Shown piece by piece: positions 31,732 through 43,702 of a stretch of 64,000 bases of DNA. Under the pieces are notes generated by a model that worked only from the letters and a program-made list of their open reading frames with translations, ran no database searches and was not told where the DNA came from. Where the stretch lies: positions 1-64,000 of the forward strand of contig CAKOGP040002191.1 of NCBI GenBank assembly GCA_933822405.4, in the 5' to 3' direction. Positions within the stretch are counted from its first letter, which is position 1. Every line of letters starts with the position of its first letter. A program made the position numbers and the translations under genes. The DNA is from Cylindrotheca closterium. Its lineage: Eukaryota; Bacillariophyta; Bacillariophyceae; Bacillariales; Bacillariaceae.

Positions 31732-34700
31732 TTAACACCCAGCCAATTCAAATAGCATTATCGAAGAAGGAGAGCGAGATAGATTGCCTTCATCCTCTTC
31801 GTCTTCGCCTCCCTTTGCCATGCCAGCCTTTTCCTTTGGCTGCTGTGGATTAGGAGACATAAGGCGCAAGTTGTCCTTGAAAGTTTGTAGGTCTTCGTCC
31901 ATGTCCATGTCAAAGTGCTCACTGTGATCGTAATAGTCATGATCCCCAGAGACCAGTCCAAGAACTTGTTCGTGGTAGGCAAAGGTATCGTGGTTAGAAT
32001 CACCAGCAGCTGGGTCATCCGACTCTTGGCGGCGGGTGTGAACGTGATCAATGTTGTCATACGCAGATGCTCTATCAAAGTAGCATCGGACACTAGCAAC
32101 ATTAGACTTCACAGGAGTTTCAGGATGAAGGTAATCTTCAGCAAGCTTCTTCATCTGTTGCAAGTCTTGGCGGATTCTGACTTCCTCCTCTGCATCTTCC
32201 AAAGTCACTTGCTCTGGAGCAGAAGGACGAGTAAAGTAGTTTCGGGCAGCAGCAAATCCATCTGACTTGACTGGAAGCTCGGGATGCAAATAGTCAACAG
32301 CAAGTTTCTTGAGTTGCTTCATCTCTTGCAAGATCATATCGCGCTCTTCATCCTTTTCATCATACTCTTCGGCAGAATACCGACAGAAGTAGTTGCGACC
32401 GCAAGCAGTAGGATCGGTAGTTTGGACTGCAAGCTCGGGGTGCAAGTAATCCACAGCCAATTGCTTCATACGCTGCATGTCTTGTAGAATCGAGGCACGT
32501 TCCTGTTCCCACTCTTCATCTTGACTGTCATCATTGCCTTCAGCAGAAGGACGAGAAAAGTAGTTGCGTCCACAAGCACAAGGATCGCTCGTGACAACTG
32601 GAAGCTCGGGATGCATGTAGTCCACAGCAAGTTGCTTCAAAGCACGAGCATCGGCCAAGATACGAGCTTGCTCGTCCGCCTCTTCACGAGAAACAGTCTC
32701 GGGGGCAGAAGGACGATCGAAGTAGTTGCGGCACGCACCAAGCGAGTCCATTTGAACGGGGCGCTCTGGCTGTAGATAGTCCATGGCAAGACGCTTGAGC
32801 TGAGCCATATCGTTCAGAATGTCTTCACGATCGTCCATCATCTCTTCTTCTTCATATTCCTCAGCAGAGGCACGAGTGAAGTAGTTGCGTCCACAAGCAG
32901 TAGGATCGCTTGTTACAACTGGGAGTTCTGGGTGCAAGTAATCAACAGCAAGCTGCTTGAGCAACGCCATCTCTTGCAAGATCAGGTCACGCTCCTCCAT
33001 GTCTTCTTCTTGCTCTTGCTCTGGGGCAGAGGGACGAGTAAAGTAGTTTCTTCCACGGGCAAAGGCGTCAGTAGTCTTGACTGGCAATTCTGGGTGCATA
33101 TAATCCACAGCAAGTTGCTTCAAGGCAGCAGCATCGGCCAAAATACGAGCTTGTTCTTCCGCTTCTTCGTAGTCCAAAGTTGGCTCGGCCGAAGCACGAT
33201 CAAAGTAATTGCGAGACGAGGCAAGAGCGTCCACAACGACAGGGCGCTCGGGTTGTAGGTAATCCATGGCCAACTTCTTCAAGGCGGCAACATCTTCCAA
33301 AACGTCCTCGCGTTCATCCATCATTTCTTCCTCCTCTTGTTCTTCCGCAGAGAAACGAGTAAAGTAGTTTCGGGCAGTAGCAAATCCATCAGACTTGACT
33401 GGAAGCTCGGGATGCAAATAGTCAACAGCAAGTTTCTTGAGTTGCTTCATCTCTTGCAAGATCATATCGCGCTCTTCATCCTTTTCATCATACTCTTCGG
33501 CAGAATACCGACAGAAGTAGTTGCGACCGCAAGCAGTAGGATCGGTAGTTTGGACTGCAAGCTCGGGGTGCAAGTAATCCACAGCCAATTGCTTCATACG
33601 CTGCATGTCTTGTAGAATCGAGGCACGTTCCTGTTCCCACTCTTCATCTTGACTGTCATCATTGCCTTCAGCAGAAGGACGAGAAAAGTAGTTGCGTCCA
33701 CAAGCACAAGGATCGCTCGTGACAACTGGAAGCTCGGGATGCATGTAGTCCACAGCAAGTTGCTTCAAAGCACGAGCATCGGCCAAGATACGAGCTTGCT
33801 CGTCCGCCTCTTCACGAGAAACAGTCTCGGGGGCAGAAGGACGATCGAAGTAGTTGCGGCACGCACCAAGCGAGTCCATTTGAACGGGGCGCTCTGGCTG
33901 TAGATAGTCCATGGCAAGACGCTTGAGCTGAGCCATATCGTTCAGAATGTCTTCACGATCGTCCATCATCTCTTCTTCTTCATATTCCTCAGCAGAGGCA
34001 CGAGTGAAGTAGTTGCGTCCACAAGCAGTAGGATCGCTTGTTACAACTGGGAGTTCTGGGTGCAAGTAATCAATAGCAAGCCGCTTGAGCAACGCCATCT
34101 CTTGCAAGATCAGGTCACGCTCCTCCATGTCTTCTTCTTGCTCTTGCTCTGGGGCAGACGGACGAGTAAAGTAGTTTCTTCCACGGGCAAAGGCGTCAGT
34201 AGTCTTGACTGTCAGTTCTGGGTGCATATAATCCACGGCAAGTTGTTTCAAAGCACGAGCATCTTCCAAGATTTGGGCTTGCTCTTCGGCCTCTTCATGA
34301 GACAAAGTCTCGGGTGCCGAAGCACGATCAAAGTAGTTGCGTCCGCAGACAGTTGCATCAGTAGTTACAACAAATTTCTCGGGATGCAAATAGTCCACGG
34401 CAAGTTGTTTCAAAGCACGGGCCTCGTTTAGGATCAAAGCACGTTCTTCCTCGTCTTCCATGTCAGGGGCAGAAGGACGTTCAAAAAAGTTGCGTCCCAT
34501 AAACTCGGGAGAGGAGACGACTGGCTTATGAGGATTGAGGTAAAAGTCAGCCATTTGTTTGAGGTTGCGAGCATCTTGCAAAATGGCAAGGCGTTCGTTC
34601 CACTCTTCATCTAAGTAGAATGAAACAAGAATCAAAAAGATACACGAATAAAAACACAAAACCAAGAAGCGTCAGTGAAGGGTATTGACAATTGAGAAAG

Positions 34701-35077
34701 AAGATAGGCAAGGCAGCAGGACAATAAGGCAACAAGACATCAAGGATCCCACATCTGAACTGTCCCACCACAAATAATCCAAGGCAAACAGCATTCAATA
34801 GCCTACCTTCTTCCTCATCATCGTCATCAGTGTCTCCCTCAAAGTCAAAGACTTCGTTTTCGTCAAACAAGGAATCGTCGGTATCATCGTAGTCAGTGAC
34901 GCTTTCTTCCTCGTTTTCCTGGATAACCTCGTCATTAAAAGAAAAGACGACGTGCTTTTTGTAGGAGATCTCGGGTTGGGTTTTCCGTCCACTCACACTG
35001 CTTGGCTGATTCTTCCCATTGGGGGAAGAAAAAGTGATCTCCTTAGCGTTAGTGCGAGTGGACTGAGTTGTTCCCAT
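31732..35077 (-). CDS. 16-fold repeat protein (RNYFxRxSA / LKQLAVDYLHPE), predicted N-myristoylated
   Basis: Exon 1 is 35077-34807, exon 2 34610-31732; the 196-bp phase-1 intron has donor GTAGGC and acceptor TACTTAG, and the join gives 1049 residues. The start MGTTQSTR fits the N-myristoylation pattern (Gly2, Ser6). Residues about 40-95 are acidic (DTDDDDEEE). Then 16 repeats of about 50-54 residues follow, each with an acidic helix, LKQLAVDYLHPELPV, and GRNYFxRxSAPE/AEE. The tail has DMDMDEDL and ends SIMLFELAGC. Repeats 3-8 and 10-15 are almost identical at DNA level (offset 1128 bp), so a recent in-frame duplication enlarged the gene. The repeat is not one I can name; alternating helix and NYF loop suggests a solenoid or multivalent scaffold at a membrane (inference). 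Confidence 0.8.
32229..33100. repeat. intragenic segmental duplication, copy 1
   Basis: Near-identical to 33357-34230 (offset 1128 bases). It encodes repeats 10-15 of the repeat protein. Confidence 0.88.
33357..34230. repeat. intragenic segmental duplication, copy 2
   Basis: Partner of 32229-33100; encodes repeats 3-8. Long runs are identical, with only scattered substitutions near the ends. Confidence 0.88.
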
Positions 35078-36757
35078 CTTAGAGCTGGTTGTTTGGATGC
35101 GTTGTAGGGGGCTTTCGTTAGCGAATGGTAGGCGAGAGTTTGGTTCTTTATAATCGAACAAAGATTGTGAACTTGCACGCACACAAAAGATTTTCTCAGA
35201 AAAAAAGAAGAAAAAAAAAGGAAAGATGCAAATCACATCACAAAAAAGATCGCGAAATCGCCATCGCAGATTGGCAGATTGTTGACAGACCTCGTCTACC
35301 TACGCAACCATTACTTTTGAAACCTGGACTCTGACACAAGAAGACTAGGATTTATGGATAGCGTGTCAACGCGACGTGATTTGTGATCACTATTCTGTCG
35401 CTGTGACGTTCTCTCATTTATCTGCTTAGCAAACACCGTGTTCTCATTTTGGAGATACCCTCCGGAATTTTCGTTCGCCGTACAAATAGGTGTAGAAAAA
35501 CTACCAGAAACGATGATGCGTTTCGCATCAATTTGACATGATGTTCGGAATCATCATCAATCAGAACTTCTGTTTTTGGACAGTACAGTAGTATCTTTTG
35601 GTTTCTGGTTCGGCGATCGTACAGTAGTAGACAGCTACTTACTGGTATCTTCCGGTTAGGCGATTGGTGGATTGGATGGCGGTTGGTGGGAGGAAGAAAG
35701 ATGGATGGTTGGGGATGAAGGGAAGGTGTCAACGATGATGGGTCAACTTGTCAATGAAAGGTTCTTGGTGATGTGGAAGCACCAAGGGTGGAAGATGAGA
35801 CCAAAAGATACCATGCATTGCCAAGGTGTCACGAATGGAGCTTCTTCTGTGACGGTTCTGATAGTAGAAGGGTTCTGATATGGAAGAAAGTTCTCAGAAA
35901 TCTTCCTATCAAACTTGAGGCCTCTTTTGTGACGGTGCATCATCGGTGCTTAGTACTAGTGGCAAAAGCACGACAGGCACGACGATTGGAATGGGATCAG
36001 TGAGACTGACTGGCATTGCTGAAATAGAATGAGTCGCTTGTCATGTTTCAGCGACGAGATTTGACAATCAGCAGTGTAATTCTTTGGACTTGCTGTGGCT
36101 TCCTACAACCTTGCTCATGGTCTCTCCGATGGTAGCGAAACGCGATGCTCAGTATGTACTCGTCTGATGGGGAAAAGAGTTTTATGATGATTACTTCATT
36201 GCCTTCTGGATGCTGATGGTTTGAAACGATGGCAATGGTGGATAATAGTAGCGATCATTGATTGGCTATTCACAATCAAATACGAGTCAGTCATACATGG
36301 AATTAATCATTGAGCGATCCATTCGATATGTTAGCTTGATCACTTCTGGTCGTCCTCGCTGTCTCTTCATTCATAGTGGACACTGTTCAGTTTCCCTGGT
36401 CCTCGTCTTCTTCACTTCGTTGTGGCTCTGAGATATTCATCAGTATTCCAGAAGCAGCTGGACTTGTCGTCGCCATCACCTCGACTTCTCATTCCTCTGG
36501 CTCATCTAACTAATTGAAATTATGTAAAGAATCTGACTTAATACATAACTTCTACTTATGATTTATATATATACAATTGGTAACCATTTTACCATACAGG
36601 CTTCTCCGTCGCATCCACATTGATAGATTGGATAGCGAGAAATAGAAATTCCATCCCCATGCCTCCAAAATTTTCATTACACGTGCCATGGAAAGAATGG
36701 TTCAGCAAACAATATGAAGATGCTATCCGAGCCCCGGGATTTCTGCAGATGATCTTT
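35078..36757. other. intergenic region
   Basis: No gene is seen. The first 150 bases are the likely leader and promoter of the repeat-protein gene. A TGACGT occurs near 35402. Confidence 0.45.
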
Positions 36758-37862
36758 TTAGTCCTCTTCCTTGGCATTGACAAAATCACCCTTTTCTCCG
36801 GTTTCTTCGTCTTCTTTTTCTTCTTCGCTGCTGTCGTCCTTGGACTTGGTTGGTTCTTCATCAGGGGCCTTCTCCTTTTTCTCCTCGCCATCCTTGCCCT
36901 TCTTGTTAGCTTCGTTGCTGTCTGCACTTTCTACCGCTGGTGGTGGAAGGATAAAGAATAGCAGACAGATACCAATCAAGAAGATGGAATTGAAGACTTG
37001 GGCGATTCCTGCTCCACCCAACGAACATTCAATCTCGACAAAATCATTAATTCCATCACAGGCGCCAGTTTGCTGGACGTAAAAGGTAAATAGGCAGCAC
37101 CATGTAGATGCGAGCATGAGGAATCCCATGATTTTCCAAATCTTGGTGGCCATTTCGGCATTCTTGATGACATTGAACAACACCAATGGCACACCAATCA
37201 ATGCGGCAGTCGTCAAAAGATTGTTGATGACGCCAAAGGCATAGGCCGTTCGGATACGATCTTCGCCCATGTCACCAGTCGTGCATTCTCCACCATACTC
37301 AGCACCTCGCAGTCCCAAGTAGAATTTGCCTGAATAGTTGGTGTTGTACTGGGAACCCATTCCCAAAAACACCTTAGTGTTTTGCTCGACCTCGATAAAG
37401 GTACACGCAGTGGTGCAGGCAATGGAAAAGATCCAGGAAAGTAGAATGAGTCCCAATAGACCATATCTACAGCATGTCAGATAATAACATTAACACACAG
37501 AATATTCATAGAATCAGGTGACGGGCGAGATAAGTACATCAAACAAACAAGAAGGTGGTGTGAGAATATTGAATATTGTGTTCAAACAACAAGATCATGA
37601 TGTAGTAAATGAAGAATGAATCGTCTCTTCTCTTCTTCCCTCTTCAGTTCTCGTTACCCATACGCGGCGTCTGCATCATCAGCCATTGACAGTAACAACA
37701 AACGTACCTGATCTTGGGGACTAATCCCGAATCTAGATTGACAGAGACGGCCTTATCAGGGTTCTTTTCGGTGAACTTGTAGTATCCGATCACTCCCCCA
37801 ACGTTCAAGATGAGAATGACAATTACGATGCCGATGAAGCCTCCTACTGATAGTCCTGACAT
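36758..37862 (-). CDS. five-helix membrane protein, tandem paralog A
   Basis: Exon 1 37862-37708 and exon 2 37466-36758 join across a phase-2 intron (GTACGT...TAG) to 287 residues. Helix 1 is in exon 1 (GGFIGIVIVILILNVGGVIGYY); right after the splice comes helix 2 (YGLLGLILLSWIFSIACTTA), then a lumenal-type loop, helix 3 (FGVINNLLTTAALIGVPLVL), helix 4 ending WCCLFTFYVQQ, a Cys pair in ACDG and IECSLGGAGIAQVFN, helix 5 (IFLIGICLLFFIL), and a charged Lys/Glu tail of about 60 residues. The order, the WCC and CSLGGAG motifs and the intron site match the next three genes. The layout (four helices after an N-terminal one, conserved Cys in the last loop) resembles tetraspan proteins, but I cannot assign a family. 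Function unknown. Confidence 0.8.
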
Positions 37863-38507
37863 GATTTCAATTGAGTCTTTGTTTGGAATTTATGAGTACA
37901 GTACGATTCGGATTCGGTTTGGAGATTGAAGGAGTGATCTCTGCTGTCCCGTTTCAAGTTGCACGGTTTCTGCTTTATTCTTTCTATTTAGAAGATGTAC
38001 GAATCAACTCTTGCGACTGCGTAGAGCTCAGTAGGCTTCTTCAGTTGGATGAAATTTTGGAAACGGGGGACAAGAGTCAAATTCTTATCGTCCCATAAAT
38101 GCCTCCATTACTACACGAGCGCTTCATGCATAGTAAAATATATAGAAGTGATCATTGCACGTCTGGCAACTCCATTCTTATCATTACCGGGTTCGACTTG
38201 ATTACGAATGGTAGATGGTGGAAGGGTAAGAGGGTAAGAACAAAGGTCTCCTTCTAGTACCGTAGAGATCAACTGCAGGTGTATACTAGTAATTGGAGTC
38301 ACGCAGGTGCTGAGCGAGATGGTGCAATGAGGATGCTACTATTAACAACAATAGCTATACGAAATAAACTGACAGAAAGCAGCAGCGGATCTATTACTTC
38401 ATCTGCCCCGATCTAGTATCTAATCAAATGTATACTACCCGTGGCAGGCAGTCTTACTGTACAGGAAGTCCCCGTAGATCCAGTCGAATGCTTCTCGATC
38501 GATCGCA
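37863..38507. other. intergenic region between paralogs A and B
   Basis: No gene or clear motif is seen. Confidence 0.45.
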
Positions 38508-39600
38508 TTACACTGCGCCATCAGTAGGATGTTCATTGTCGTCATCATCATCATCGTCGTCATCGTCGCCATTGTCATTGTCGTTGTCATCGTCTTTGCC
38601 ACCATCGCGATGTTCGATTGTAGTTGTCACCGTCTTGGAACCATCAGGGTTTGTTGTTTCGACTTTCCGCTCGACAGAACCATCTGGTAGGTGTGTCTCC
38701 GTCTCCAATTCTTGCGGCCCTCCTCCTCCTCCTGACGGTGATACGGCTCCGGTCATGTCCACGGTTTTTGAATTATGATTTTGCTCAAGATTCAGATCAT
38801 CATCCATCAACGCCTGTTGCTTTTGAGCCGTGTGGATACCAGTGTCATCTCCATGTGGCGTTACGAACATTAGAACACAAGCCACGACCAACCAAATGAC
38901 ATTGAATGCCTGTGCGATACCCGCACCTCCCAACGAACATTCATAGACATCGCAGGTGTCTGTTTCTTGAATGTAAAAGGTAAACATGCAGCACCATAGT
39001 GAAATGTACATGAAAATGCGAAGCCATAACCACATTGGCTGGCGTCCAACCGTCAGGACAAATTGCATCAAGACCATCCCAATGATTCCAATGGATGTCA
39101 AAACACAATTGAACACAGCAAAGGTAAAGGCGGGATTGTTGCGATTTTGAACGGACGTAAAACGAGTGCATCCGTCTACGGGGTGCTCGTAGGCATTCAG
39201 TCCGACCCAAGCATCTTGTCCGCGAATGTTGATGTTCAAAAAGGTACAGGCCGAAGTTGCCGCCACCGAAAAGATCCATGATAGCGAAATGAGACCCAAT
39301 ATAGCCCATCTAAACAAGAGGATGCCAAGTTGCAGAATACAAATAAAGATAAATATACAAGAGATTGGAGAGTAATGGTGGCAAGGCAAGGGTTGGAAAC
39401 TCATAACCATCAGAATATCATTGTAACCCACGACAGAAAGCAACATACCTGAAATTTGCATGAAATCTGTCATCAACAGTGAACCTATTTGCTTTGCTTG
39501 GATTCTTCAAAACATAGAAGTAAAGTGACACCAATACTCCCACATGAAGCAGAATAATGAAGAGGATAATGCCTGCCAATCCACCTGGACTCAACGCCAT
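38508..39600 (-). CDS. five-helix membrane protein, tandem paralog B
   Basis: Exon 1 39600-39449 and exon 2 39309-38508 (phase-2 intron, GTATGT...TAG) give 317 residues. Exon 1 starts MALSPGGLAGIILFIILL, nearly the same as paralog C. After the splice come WAILGLISLSWIFSVAATSA and CTFLNI, a loop with one more Cys pair, FAVFNCVLTSIGIIGMVLMQ, a helix ending LWCCMFTFYIQETDTCD, YECSLGGAGIAQAFN and a last helix. The tail is long and acidic, with ten or more consecutive Asp from a GTCATC-type repeat (38530-38600), which is likely length-variable. Function unknown; see paralog A for the shared plan. Confidence 0.8.
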
Positions 39601-40606
39601 TTTTGTGATGTGAAAAGAACGGAAGTTTATGAATCTGGATGTATGAATGAATCTCTCTCCAACGTCGTAGGATCCTTGGTGTTGACTGTATGTCTTCGCT
39701 GCCCCAAAGGTTGTTTATCTGATGCGAAGGCTGAGGATAGAAATGAATCTAAAGCAAGACTTCAGAAAAATGCTAGGAAGGAACAATGGAACAATGGAAC
39801 AATTGAACAATTGTTGATGTGTCGCAAGAAGTCTTTGTTCGATGTACAGTATGTCTTTTGCTGGTTGATAATGTCAGAGTAAGAGAACTACAGTACGCTG
39901 CTGTATACGTTTTCGCAAGAGGCTGATGTTGTTTAGATATTCGACATGGACACGGTGGTGGTCTTGTCGATTGCTTCTCCACCCGCTCTTCGTCAACAAA
40001 AATTGAAACATGGAATGTTGTCAGTTGTCAGTTGGAAGCTTTCCATGCGCGAAATGATCATTCCGTGATTGACATTGTACATTGTGCTCGTAGAGAGTCT
40101 ACAGATCCTACAGGATTGATTCAGTCGTGGGTGTCGGTTCACATTTTTGTCCACATAGAAAGATTTTCGGCCAGCGCGCCGGTGTGCCGGTGTGCGTTTT
40201 TCAATCGTCGCTTCCGAACGAAGATGATGAGAGATTCCTGATGGAAGATTCCCCTACTACTGTAGCTGTAGCTACGGAACACGATTTAAAATTAACTCCT
40301 ACCGGTACTGTAGCAATGGTTACCAGTACACCCTTACCCCTTACCTATTTGTTGTCAAACTTTCAAAACCGACTGCAATACTTCACGTATATCAAACTTA
40401 TGTAAATTTGGTTCAGTGGTCTAAATGGTATTTGTACATCAAAAAGTTTCATTCCAACGAACGGACCTACACTACGACTTCTTGAATGATCCTTCGTCTC
40501 ATGCACTGCATCGTTTGCGTGCAATGAGAGGTGTGTCAGTAAATAAAACCAAATACAAAAATACATTCCACTCCCATCTATAAAAAGTCGCATTACATTC
40601 ACATTT
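39601..40606. other. intergenic region between paralogs B and C
   Basis: No gene is seen. TACCGGTA occurs at 40300-40307. Confidence 0.45.
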
Positions 40607-41584
40607 CTATCCCATTCGTTGAGCGTTCATGGTGCCAGCTGGGACACGTACAATAGTCGTCTTGGTTCGGCATTTGTCAAAGGCTGACTCATCGCCACAG
40701 TCGGTGACGAAGAGCAAAGCAGACGAAATCATCAAAGCAAGGACATTGAAGACTTGAATGATTCCAGCGGGTCCCATAGAGCAACCAAAGTCATCACAGA
40801 CTCCCATTTCTTGGACGTAAAAGGTGCAGATGCAGCACCAAACGGAACAGTACATGGCAATCTTGCACACCAGCCAAACCAGCTGCCGGGTCTTTACCAC
40901 ACGGAGAATAAATTGGATGCAAACGATTCCAACGAAACCGACACTGGTCAACAGACAGTTGGCGACTGCAAAGGTAAAGGCTGGATGGTTCCCCGTAAAG
41001 TATCCCGTTCCATCGGAAGCAAATCCTTGACACTTGGCCGGATTGGAAATGGCAGCAGGCACATAGAATTTTTGAAAGCCCATGCCAAATTCAATTTGCT
41101 GACCCACATATGGGACAGTGACCTTGATAAAGTTGCAAGAGGCAGTGGCAGCAATCGAGGCCATCCAACAGAGTGTAATCAGAGCAAATAGAATCCAGCT
41201 GACAGTAAATAGTACAGTAGTAGTTGGCGAAGGGAAATGACGTTTGACAAGTTTTCATCGGGATGCATACATTGTTGTTGTATGGTAGAGCATTCGTCAT
41301 GGTAGCGATGGATCAAAGCAAGAGATGCACAAAAAAGTCACAAGAGTGGTGAGGTTTTCAAATCACTCATAATAATGTCAGCAGACGCGCACGCAGTGAG
41401 ATGCGCTTGGATGTTATGCTCACCGAAATGCCCCATGCAGTTTGTCACTAAATGTGAATTTGATTCCAACCATTCCTTTCTTAAGTTGTCGGTAATGCCA
41501 AATGTAGAGCGCCACAACGATTGCCAAATTCATCAAAATGCCCAAAAGCAGCAATCCTGCCAATCCACCGGGACTAAGAGCCAT
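40607..41584 (-). CDS. five-helix membrane protein, tandem paralog C
   Basis: Exon 1 41584-41424 and exon 2 41198-40607 (phase-2 intron, GTGAGC...TCAG) give 250 residues, the shortest of the four because the C-terminal tail is brief. Signatures: MALSPGGLAGLLLLGILM, then WILFALITLCWMASIAATAS after the splice, FAVANCLLTSVGFVGIVCIQ, VWCCICTFYVQEMGVCD, GCSMGPAGIIQVFN and a last helix ALMISSALLFVT. Here the CSLGGAG motif is changed to CSMGPAG. A TATATATA run at 41632-41640 and a TGACGT at 41607-41612 lie just before the start. Function unknown. Confidence 0.8.
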
Positions 41585-42250
41585 TATGAAAGTATTGTTC
41601 TTGGAGTGACGTAGTGATTGGTGACTGAACTGTATATATATGCGGCTTGGGAAAAAACGCGCTGAAAATAGTCTGCAGTGAAATCTGATGAATACAGATG
41701 ACTTCAAAATCGGTGCCGTTTCGGAGATCGATAACAATAACGGAGGTGCGATCGGGATTGATTGCGATGGATTTGTCGTGTTATCGGTTACGAATCGGTC
41801 TGGAACTCTCTTATAGACTTCAGCAACTTAATGTCAGAGAAGGAAAAGCGTTTGGTTGTTTGTTTGAGCTGTTGTTGTCCAAGAAAGCAATGAATGACTC
41901 TGCCTTTTTCAATACCTGGTTTTATATGGTTCATAATTTGTTTCTGATGATGAAGAAGAAATCTCAACGTGTGATTGTCAAAAGGGGAAATGGAGAATAA
42001 AGGAAGATGCGGGTCCAAAACAAACCAAAAAAGTAACTGTCCTATATTCTTCATCCCAAGAGTATCGAAGAATCGATAGTATGATACCAACAATACATTA
42101 TACACAGTAATTGAAACGTGCCTCTGTCAAAATACTACTTCACTATAAAATTGTCCATTCCATCACCATTTGAACATGTTTCCTCCTCATTGGTGGCTTG
42201 CTTCAGCTGACTATTCATTCATTCCCCCAACATGATGAATCAGCAGCAGT
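41585..42250. other. intergenic region between paralogs C and D
   Basis: Holds the TATA-like box of paralog C (41632-41640) and otherwise nothing clear. Confidence 0.45.
41632..41640 (-). promoter_or_regulatory. TATA-like box of paralog C
   Basis: TATATATA on the reverse strand about 50 bases before the ATG of the 40607-41584 gene. Confidence 0.4.
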
Positions 42251-43277
42251 CTACGTTTTAGTCTTGGACAATTTTGTTCCTGTCGATCCTCGAAGACCAG
42301 GGGTAGACAAGTCGACTGGATATTCCGTCGGATCATCCGTCACATTGGCATCCGGTGTCATGACGGCACTTCGTCGTCGAGCCTCTTCGGCACTCAAAAA
42401 GCAGGTATGGACGAATCGTTCCTTTCCAGGGTTGGTGAAGAAGAGGACGAAATTAATAATCAACAAGAAGACAACATTAACGACTTGCGCCCATCCAGGC
42501 CCTCCAAGCGAGCAACTGTAGTTGTCGCAAGTCTCATTCTCTTGCAAAAAGAAGGACAAGATGGCACACCACATGGAAATGTACATGATGATCCGCATGA
42601 CCAACCAAATCAGATCCCGCCGTTCCATTGTCAGTCTTTTGTTGCAAGTCAAGAGAACCGCAAACACGACACCAACGCTGGACAAGAGACAATGGAAAAT
42701 AGCAAATGACTTGGCCGCGGAATTGCTCACAATATTGAGAGATCCCAATTCGGTATCCAAAGACTCGCAGCCTCCATCTTGGCCAAAGAAGGATGCGACT
42801 TCCGAGGGCATGTCAATGTTGGAAAATCCAATCCCCCAATCCAAGTCTTCGCGAGGATCTCGTGGATTGGGAACAGATACCACCAAAAAACTACAGGAAG
42901 CTGCCGCCACAATGCCCAGAATATACGACGGGAATATCAGTATGACCATTAACCAACTGAAAATGGGGGGACGTGCGTGGTTAGACAATTTATGATAATG
43001 ATGATTATGATGACCAGGTAATGCAATAAGTGCGCCACCGTCTGCACCACCCATGGGAGGTGCAGATGATATGCCGGTAAAGCAATGGTATAGGATAACA
43101 ATAACCAAACACCCATATTACTTACTGCAATCGAAACGCCGATCTCCCAGTGACGGTGAATCTTGCCGAATGGGAAGGTTGTTTTCGACGGTGGAAATAA
43201 TATGCCACAAAAGATCCCACATGAGTGACAATCACAAAGAGAATAATGACGGACAACAATCCAACGGACATTGCCAT
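42251..43277 (-). CDS. five-helix membrane protein, tandem paralog D
   Basis: Exon 1 43277-43126 and exon 2 42956-42251 (phase-2 intron, GTAAGT...TTTTCAG) give 285 residues. Exon 1 is MAMSVGLLSVIILFVIVTHV and a basic FTVTGRSAFR end; exon 2 starts WLMVILIFPSYILGIVAAAS. Later come AIFHCLLSSVGVVFAVLLTC, ISMWCAILSFFLQENETCD, YSCSLGGPGWAQVVN and a helix VFLLIINFVLFF. It is the most diverged member: WCC is WCA and GGAG is GGPG. The tail lacks the acidic run of paralog B. The intron position and phase agree with A-C, so all four come from one ancestor by tandem duplication. Confidence 0.78.
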
Positions 43278-43702
43278 TTTTGAAAATTAAGGGTTTTTTG
43301 TTGTTGTGGTTGTTTGTGGGTAGCTTCAATAGCTGAAGAATACGACTTTTCTTCTCGTAACCTTCTCCTAAACTTCTTTAAATCCTACTTCTTCACGGGT
43401 TGATGGAAGCAAACACAACGGAAATATGACGACCTAAAGCTGTTCGCAGATACCGTAGATGATGATGACTTTCTGATATTTTGATGTTGCGGTCTTCCTT
43501 GATGAATCCAGTCGACCTAGTCGCAAGCTTCCGAAAAGAAATAGGCAGGCCTACTGTAGTACTATTCAAGCAATTTATTTTATGGACACGGCATATTGTC
43601 TCTTTACACATGAATTCATGGTATAAATATAACTTTCCCTATGTAAGATCTGCAATAAGCTTATTGAATGGTTTCTCTCTAATAGCGTAGTTATTTCAGT
43701 TT
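43278..43702. other. intergenic region
   Basis: Upstream side of paralog D and 3' side of the SGNH-like gene; nothing else is seen. Confidence 0.4.

Noticed and set aside
32284..34431. Long forward-strand frames opposite the repeat gene
   Set aside because: They mirror the repeat gene codon pattern on the other strand and repeat with the same 1128-base offset; they are shadows.
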